A DNA stretch of 64,000 nt from Guyanagaster necrorhizus (Eukaryota > Basidiomycota > Agaricomycetes > Agaricales > Physalacriaceae). Under the pieces are notes generated by a model. That model worked only from the letters and a program-made list of their open reading frames with translations, ran no database searches and was not told the DNA's origin. This document shows, piece by piece, positions 57,061-64,000 of this stretch. Location of the stretch: NCBI RefSeq assembly GCF_019112545.1, contig NW_025064918.1, positions 1-64,000 on the forward strand. Reading direction: 5' to 3'. The position numbers and the translations under genes are program-made. How positions within the stretch are numbered: position 1 is the first letter of the stretch; the number at the start of each line of letters is the position of its first letter.

Positions 57061-58071
57061 GATTATGAAAGCAAGAACAAATTGGAGAATGCAATAATTA
57101 GATGATCTCTTTCAGAAGAGTCAGTAACTGACAAATAATGAGAAATGTCAGAGAAATAAGATGGTCCAGAATGATGCTGCATACATGTATGACAGGAAGC
57201 TGTACCCAGAGGAACCCACTCCACCCTGAGAACTGCATGAAGATTGACCTCAAGGATACACCAAGCCACCTGGCTGAGGTACCCCCCTGTCTAATGCAAT
57301 AAATTCAACATAATCCTTTGGGTATTTTGAACTACACTTACTAAGAATACCCTTGTGATGCTGTGTAGTAGCTCAAAGTTGAGCCACCTGATGACAAAGA
57401 AGATGACAAAGGAGAATATGATGAGACTGGTGGATAAGAACTACACAAATTTAGATGCTAAGCAGGAAAATGGTATTCATATTTACCTTCCTTGAGATAT
57501 AACAGCAGCACTGTAGCATCCTGTATTCATATTCACTGATGAGTGAAAGTGTTGCCCCTGGATCTGAGTCAGATGTGTTTTCCAGGACTGGTATGGATAG
57601 GTCAAACTTGAGCCAGTGACCCATGCCCCTGCAAGGAATGCCTGGATTGACTGATGACCCAGTTAATAAATAAGCACTTGTGAATATATTAAAATGTTCA
57701 CTCAATTACATCCTCTGAGAGAATATATATGATTGTCAGGACATAGGAAGTCTAGGAAAGTGACATGCATTCATAGGATCTAATAGTATACACTCTTAGC
57801 TATCTTGTAGACCCCACACAGTGTAGCAATAAGCAGAAATGCAGTGTATAAATCACAGTATCTAATAGTATACACTGTTAGTTATCTTGTAGATTATAGG
57901 TACCAATCAGTAAGGTAAATGTAGCAGCATAGGTAAATACTCACCCTCACACATCAGAGCAATAAGTGGAAACATGGTGAAGGTGCTTGACAGTCCATAT
58001 TCAGTATATAATGTCCATCCCAACATAAAGAGGTATTGAGCTCAGCTTGTGGGATATAATGGAGCCCCTGC
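57061..58071. other. CpG-poor stretch; possible decayed gene
   Basis: A minus-strand open piece at 57451-57705 (GMGHWLKFDLSIPVLENTSD) could be part of a decayed host gene, but nothing was recognised. A 34-bp direct repeat occurs at 57778-57811 and 57860-57893, differing at two positions with a period of 82 bp. Confidence 0.35.
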
Positions 58072-59816
58072 TTGTTAATCCAACACTCTGCCTCAAGCAG
58101 CATTGTTGTGGGTGTAATAACTGCTCTCATAGGTTTAACAACTGTTTACTATCTCATCACCACCATCACACTCTCATTGGACCTCAATTCCATGTGCCAT
58201 TCTACTCAAGCCTGGAGCTTCTATAGGCTGTATTCCTTTTCCATTTCATTGTTACCAGTGGAAGGAACTCCTGATATAACTATGCCTTATCCTGGGAACT
58301 TTCTCTCATACAGTCTATATGGAAATGTGTACCAGTACAGTGATGCTCATGAAATCTTAAATAGACTGATGAAGCTCACCATCTTGTTATTGCCAACAGA
58401 CACTAGGCTATTCAGCTTACCCAGAGGTGAAGAGACCAGCCTAACATCCATTGCTCAAGGTATCATTTATACTATCAGTTTTGCCATGACCACATCCTGG
58501 CCCAGAACTTCTGCAATTGATGAAGATACAAACATTCTCATTATATAGTTGATATATTATCCACTAACTAATCTCATCAGTCATCCTGAAGCATTTCATT
58601 TTCCAATGACCTTGCTCAAAGCAGCATGTGATACAGTGCAAATGTCTGCTATCAATAAATGCACTATATTCCCTTCATTGGCTGCAGCAGCAATCAACAC
58701 CACTCATTGCATAACTGTTCAGCTCAAAACAGTGAGGCTGATCAGAGACAAGCAGCTGCTTAGACTGTTCAATGCAATAGAGGCATTCATAGTGTCTTCA
58801 GACCTTCAGCCATCTGAAAGTCAGGATATCTTAGAGCTTTGGGCTTCTGCTCTGCTCTGATACTGTGGCAAATCTGTTTGGAAGATCTGGAAGGATCACC
58901 TGCAGATGCAGGAATCTATAAGAGCACTTTTAGCTGCAAGTGATGACCTTGCACTCAATATTTATGAGCCTGAGGATCATGCCAATCTCCTTGTATTGTA
59001 TATGCTGTACAGCTGTTCAGATGTGCATTCTCTTTCTAGATATCCAATTACAAAGCTCAAAATATTCACAGAAAAAGTATGTGGTGTATCATCATGTCAC
59101 TTTACTTGCTGACATTCCTACTAATGACTGTTACACTCCTGCTGGTGCTCAGTGGTGGCAGAAGAGATTGATACCATCAGAAATCAGTTCTGTGGAGCAT
59201 GCCTTGGTTGACAGACTGCTCACCCCAATGGCATTGTCACCATCAGATGCAAACTACTTTGACATGCTATGCATACTTCTTTTGGTTCACATGACAGACA
59301 AGGAAACTCTCAACAAGATTGGACTTCTCATTGAGACTCAAATTAATGAATGTCTCTCTTCAAGCACATCTTCTAGCAACCAAGATATCATTTATGGAGA
59401 CATCCATTCCTGGTCACAAACTCTCATTCACATTTTAACAAATCCTGAGGCAGCCAATTTGCAGTTAGCACTGGATACATCTATCCTTGCAATTGAGTAT
59501 ATCTTTTCTCTGCTGATTATAGTTTTTAGGACTCAGGGTTCTTTCTAATTTGATTTGCTATATGAATGAAATTATAATTCAGACAAGAGCTTAATAAAGG
59601 TATTCATATCTTTATCTGCCATCACACTAGAATTGGGTTACCAGACTTTCTTCAGTGATGATGACATAAAGGAGCTTATGACTCTGATGACATAATTCCT
59701 TGAGGATCATTATGATACTGATGTGGCATGAGAGGCATTGCAACAGTGAAGGGATATTGTAGACTGGTTACCTCAGGATGTTATCCAAGCTTATGGAAGA
59801 CCATATGCCTTGTTAA
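58072..59816 (+). pseudogene. Decayed host gene of unknown function, disrupted by copia-2
   Basis: Open blocks follow each other on the plus strand: 58072-58548 (starts MLIQHSASSSIVVGVITALI, hydrophobic near the N-terminus, possible membrane anchor), 58549-58860, 58906-59112, then after a frame change at a run of five A (about 59071-59075) 58940-59548. Past 59548 the reading continues DDDIKELMTLMT*FLEDHYD and EALQQ*RDIVDWLPQDVIQ up to the copia-2 LTR. Stops sit where Gln or Trp codons would fit, as expected from C-to-T or G-to-A decay. No transposon domain is seen, so a host gene is the best reading. Confidence 0.5.
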
Positions 59817-59964
59817 TGTTGCAGGCAGGTTATTAGCATGCAGTGAATAATGGTCAGGCTAAGTACAATAGTCAATTGCTTAAAGGGAGTTGACCATCAA
59901 CTCAGGACAAAACTGTCTATGCTTATATAAGGTTGATATCAGATACTTGTGTCATCCTGCAACA
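59817..59964 (-). repeat. 3' LTR of copia-2
   Basis: 148 bp with perfect 9-bp inverted ends, TGTTGCAGG and CCTGCAACA. A TATA-like cttatataagg lies near 59923. The purine tract aagggggag (minus strand, 59965-59973) abuts it. The left flank is gttaa; the partner is outside the window. Confidence 0.88.
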
Positions 59965-59974
59965 CTCCCCCTTG

Positions 59975-61560
59975 ACACAATACTTCTCAGAGTTCAAAAT
60001 CCAACAGCCTGATTATGTGAATCATCTTCTCCTTTCCCAAGTCTTTTGTGAAGATGTCAGCAGGCATGTCTTCTGTGCAAAGATGTTCAATATGTATGTG
60101 CCCCTGCTCAATCTTGTCTCATAACCAGTAGAAGCAGAGGTCAAGATGTTTGACATGACCATGATGGTCAGAGTTGCAAGTGACAGAGATAGCAGACTGG
60201 TTGTCAATCAGCAGTGGGGATGGCAACAGATGATGGAAACCAAATTCTGTGAACAGATTTCACAGCCACAGAATTTCCTGTCCAGCAGAGATGGCAGCCA
60301 CATATTCAGCCTCTATGGTCAATAAGGTTACTATAGATTGTAGCTGGCTCATCCAGCTGACTGTACCTGTGCCCATCTTGACAACATATCCTGAGGTTGA
60401 ATGCCCATTATCTGGATTTCTACCATGATCTGTATCTGTGTACATTTTGAACAGCTCTGGGTTTGTAGCATCAGGTGAATATGTCAATTTTAGGTTGATC
60501 ATCCCCTTTATGTATCTGAGGAGGCATTTCAGGGCCTCCCAATGCCTTAATCCAGGGTTTTTGCTGAATCATGATAGGATGCTGACTGCAAAAGCTATGT
60601 CAGGATGAGTGGTGATGGCCAAGTATGCTACAGAGCCAAGGATCTGGAGATATGGGATGTGCCACATGGTTTTCTATTTCTCTGAAGTAGCAGGGGACAT
60701 CAAGCTGGATAGCTTAGTGTGTGGATCAAGAGAAGTACTGACACTGTTACAGTCAGACATTCCAGTACATTCTAGGATTTTTTGAATATACTGTGGTTGA
60801 GAGTGTGTGAGTGTTCAGTTTAGACAGTCTCTGTGTATTTCAACACCAAGGAGGAATGAAGTTGGACATAGATCACAAAGTTTGAAGTGCTTCTTGAGGT
60901 CATTGACAACACATCATGCAGACTCCATGGACTTTGCAGCAATTTTTACATCATTGACAAACACAGAGATGATAATTCAAGCATCATCTCTCATGTACAC
61001 CCATATGCTATGTTCACAGCATACTCTGTCAAAGCCTATCTTGATCATAGTGCTGTGGAGCTTTTTGTGCCATTCATGCTCAGCCTGCTTTAGTCCATAG
61101 ATGGACTTGAAGAGTCAAAGCATCTAGCTCTTGTCCTTTGTCTCAAATCCCTCTGGTTGTTGAAGGTATACCTCCTCTTTCAGATCACCATTCAGAAATG
61201 CTGATGAGATGTCCACACTCCAAAGCTCCAGGTCCTCAAGTGCAGCAAGAGTGAGGACTGTTCAGATGGCTGCCCATTTTGGAGTAGGAGAGAAGGTTTC
61301 AGTGTGGTTGAAATCTGGCTGCTGTGAGTACCCTTTTGCAACATAGTGTGCCTTGTAGCATTCAATGGATCTATCAGAGTTATGCTTCACTTTGAAGACT
61401 CATTTTCCACCTATAGCCTTTTGTCCTGGAGGGAGCTTCACAAGCTCAAAGATGCCACTTTCCTGCAGTGCATTTAATTCCTGCTGAGCTGCCTCATACT
61501 ATTTTTCACTTTCCTCTCCTGGCCAAGTCATCACCTCTCCAAGTGTCTTTGGCTTATCAT
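59975..61560 (-). pseudogene. copia-2 RT and RNase H
   Basis: From 61500 downward: QQELNALQESGIFELVKLPP, CYKAHYVAKGYSQQPDF, DISSAFLNGDLKEEVYLQQP, YGLKQAEHEWHKKLH, then the catalytic box as SVFVNDVKIAAKS, so (Y/F)VDD has become FVND (codons gtc aat, consistent with CpG decay of gtc gat). RNase H is 60260-60502 (MYTDTDHGRNPDNGHSTSGY, IEAEYVAAISAGQEILWL) and ends with EDMPADIFTKDLGKEK near 60060. About ten stops in total. Confidence 0.82.
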
Positions 61561-63000
61561 TGGATGCAGATGCTTGGTTTGCCATCTCCACTGCTATCTG
61601 AAATATGAGCTCAAGAGCTTCTGTATATGTGATATAGTCATTATCATGCAATACAAAAGTCATTTCTGTGACAGTGTCTGTCTCAGTAAGCTCTGGCTCA
61701 GCAGTGGTTTCATCAGTAGAATCAGAGACAGGTTCATCTGAGTCTGGTGAGTTTATCACATTAGTGCCAGAATGTTTATGGTGAAAACCATGTTCAGTAT
61801 TTGGAGATGGAATTATAAGGCCTTTGGAGTCATATTGTGGCTTGAAGCATGCCTGAGGATATGAGAGTGGTGAAGAGGGTGTAGGAGATGTTGGAAGACT
61901 TGATAGTGGAGTAAGAGGTGATCCTGGAGGTGTTTGCATATCTGGTAGAGTGGATGGAGCTGACTTAGATGGCAAGAATGGTGATGATGAGAGTTGCTCA
62001 GATGGCAGAGATGGCTTATCAGTAGATATGTCCTCTCTCCCTTGATGAGGCATTGTTGCATCAGGTATAGCAGTATCTGTGCTGTTATATCTGTTTGTAG
62101 GAGATATATCATCACCAAGGGGATTTATAATATTTCTGTGATTTCCAGAAAATACATGCTCATTGAATACTGCATGGCTGGAGGTGATGAACTGCTGCAT
62201 AGAAGGGTTTCAGAATAGCCAGCCTTCTACTCTCTCTGGATACCCAACAAAGATACATTTTTGGGTATGTAACTCTAATGCTCAATGTCTTTTTCTTCAT
62301 ACTAGCACATATGCAAGACATTCAAACACACAAAAGTGAGATATATATGGTTTTCAATGATTTGGGTCCCATTCTGTGAAGAGTGCAATGTTCAGAAGAG
62401 GATCTGTGGGGATGCAATTTTGGACATGGATGAATACTTGGAGAGCAAGATTCCAAAAAGATGGTGGGAAATGTGACTCATTTAGCATAGCAGTGATGGC
62501 CTCTGCAATCATGCAGTTGGCTCATTCTGCTGTGCCATTCTGGTATGGTTTATCAGATTTAGTATGTTGCCTTTTGATCTCATGCTCAGCACAAAAGTTG
62601 ATGAACTCCTTTCCCATATATTCACCACCTTTGTCTTTCTGAAACTCAATGATTTTGAGTCCTGGATGAGTATTCTCTGCATATGCTTTGAACTGCTTGA
62701 AGGTATTAAAGGCATCACTTTTATACTTCAGAGGTGTGATGACCCAAGTGTCAGATGCACTGCAGATGAATGTTATCCAGTAGTGATAGCCCTCTGGAGT
62801 TGTGACAGGCATTAAACCTTTGATATCACTGTATACTTGCTCAAGAAGATGTTTCTTCTGCTCTGAGAGGCCATGAAGAACATTGTGGTGATGCTGTTTG
62901 CCAGTGAGGCATGATGTGCAAATAGGATCAGTTGAGGGACCTGACTCTTGCTTCATTCCAGTTACTAGCTGCTTTGTGTGCATGTGCTGTATAGTGTTCA
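61561..63000 (-). pseudogene. copia-2 integrase and linker
   Basis: 62522-63001 (159 residues) gives the zinc-finger end (DPICTSCLTGKQ) and core: VYSDIKG with the first Asp, EFQKDKGGEYMGKEF with the second Asp, QNGTAE with the Glu. 61499-62200 (233 residues) is the Ser/Pro-rich linker between integrase and RT. The region 62200-62520 continues the integrase C-terminus in broken frames. Confidence 0.8.
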
Positions 63001-63480
63001 TGTTTCAATGACAGCAATGTCTATGCCAAAGTGTGTTGTCCATCTGGCAGATACTTGTGGAGCTTGAGTTTGCAATGATAGTGGCCAATTTTGAGAATGA
63101 ATGTGTGGTAGCATTGACATAGCCAATATTGCTCTTGTTTACAGTTGCAGTGAATCAAACCTTTTCACCCTGGCTGAAAGTGACATCTAATCCAGTGATT
63201 GAGATCTTGAATCTCTTTTCCCATGTGAGATGATAGGGCAATAAGAGATTACTTTTCAATGCTGGTACATGTAGTATGTCAAGAAGTTCCACCACTGAAC
63301 CTTTCTCTCCCTGAATCTCTGGCTCTAGTACTACTGACCCAATCTCTGCTGAATAGATGACTGAATTGTCTGCAAGACAAATAGGAATGACATGTGGAGC
63401 ATAGAGTTGGAACCATTGTCAGTGAGGGGTCATATGATGAGAAGTGTCTGTATTGGTATTCCAATAAGACATGGCAGATG
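63001..63480 (-). pseudogene. copia-2 protease region
   Basis: The minus strand reads WNTNTDTSHHMTPH near 63430-63470, a damaged D(S/T)GASHHM protease active site. Then VIPICLADNSVIYSAEIGSV, LHVPALKSNLLLPYHLTWEK (typical protease C-terminus) and the integrase lead-in LWHRHCCH. Stops are present. Confidence 0.75.
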
Positions 63481-64000
63481 ATGATAAATCAGTACTTGCT
63501 TGGCTAGCAGTCTTCTTCTTTGTCTCAGAAGAGTTAGCAGCTTCTGAATCCTTTTTTCCAGCCCTCTTGTGATGATGCTTCTCAGCAGCATAGTCAGCAG
63601 CATGTTCACAATCCTGTTTAAGTGAGAGCTTCTTGGTTATACACTCTTTCTCTGCATGATTCTTGCAAAGGCACCATCCACATTTTGCAGCAGCCTTGGT
63701 AGCTGAATTTGTGGCTGAATGGAAAGGTGTGGCTTTAAGAGCAATAGAGACTGCTGGATCACCAGCATGCAGCTTCTGATTGTTTTCTTCATTGTGAAAT
63801 GCAGTGTGAAGTCCTTCAAGAGTGAGCTTATCAGAGAGAAGAAATAGTGATGTGACAAAGTTTCTAAATTCAGACTAAGGGAGTGCATGAATCAGGGCCA
63901 TAATGAGAAGCTCTTCTTCTAACTGCTGGAGGCCAAAATGAGCAGGGCACAGAGCATGAATATGACTCATGATTTGGGTGCCTCAACTGGCAAGATCTGG
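63481..64000 (-). pseudogene. copia-2 Gag C-terminal part
   Basis: The zinc knuckle CGWCLCKNHAEKEC (CX2CX4HX4C, intact) lies near 63640-63690. Upstream is FVTSLFLLSDKLTLEGLHTA, a copia Gag helix region. The gene runs off the window. Confidence 0.7.

Larger units (their letters stand above)
59817..64000 (-). mobile_element. Ty1/copia element copia-2, 5' part outside the window
   Basis: A short 3' LTR (59817-59964), a purine tract and then, on the minus strand, RNase H, RT, linker, integrase, protease and Gag in the reverse order expected when read left to right. The 5' LTR and Gag start lie beyond 64000. It has fewer stops than the chromoviruses but is CpG-poor. It is a different copia family from copia-1: LTR, linker and domain sequences do not match. 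Confidence 0.9.

Noticed and set aside
1..64000. CRISPR array, rRNA operon or prokaryotic operon structure
   Set aside because: Eukaryotic introns, retrotransposons and the absence of regularly spaced short repeats with unique spacers rule these out; the 60-bp periodic words in S repeats are part of a dispersed repeat.

Overview
The window looks like a repeat-dense stretch of a basidiomycete genome, probably a mushroom-forming Agaricomycete. Three things point there: two NACHT-type NLR-like genes with a C2-like N-terminus and many introns of about 50-90 bp, Ty3 chromoviruses with a C-terminal chromodomain, and Ty1/copia elements. The species cannot be named from the sequence. No rRNA, intact tRNA gene or CRISPR array was seen.

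Layout. (1) 1-2485: 5' part of a minus-strand chromovirus (element A) with its 5' LTR; its Gag region is cut at the left edge by the end of a long repeat (family S). (2) 2680-36842: a Russian-doll nest. An S copy (S1) is split by chromovirus element 1 (3098-36021, minus, TSD GTAAG). Element 1 is split by chromovirus element 2 (7620-30927, plus, TSD CCTCA). Element 2 is split by copia-1 (14130-20518, minus, TSD GGATG), which is itself split by another S copy (S3), and also by chromovirus element 3 (21765-29876, minus, TSD GATTT). Several solo LTRs with their own TSDs add further layers. (3) 36843-41773: chromovirus element 4, truncated in its reverse transcriptase, abutting S2. (4) 41774-45173: a second Ty3 lineage (element B) on the minus strand. 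(5) 45174-49021: copia scraps, a solo LTR and unrecognised decayed DNA. (6) 49022-57060: an island of ordinary, CpG-containing DNA with two tandem paralogous C2-NACHT genes and a few small uncertain genes. (7) 57060-59816: CpG-poor DNA with a decayed plus-strand host gene. (8) 59817-64000: copia-2 (minus), inserted in that gene and running off the right edge.

How it fits together. Nothing here forms an operon-like unit; this is a transposon graveyard around a small gene island. CpG is almost absent from about 2.5 to 49 kb and from 57 to 64 kb but common in element A and in the NACHT island, as expected from cytosine methylation with deamination or a RIP-like process confined to repeats. Decay explains many in-frame stops, altered LTR ends, mismatched target-site duplications and Asp-to-Asn changes in RT and integrase active sites. 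The chromovirus family shows a likely Tf1-like self-priming signal: the sequence just inside the 5' LTR is complementary to the probable 5' end of the element's own RNA.
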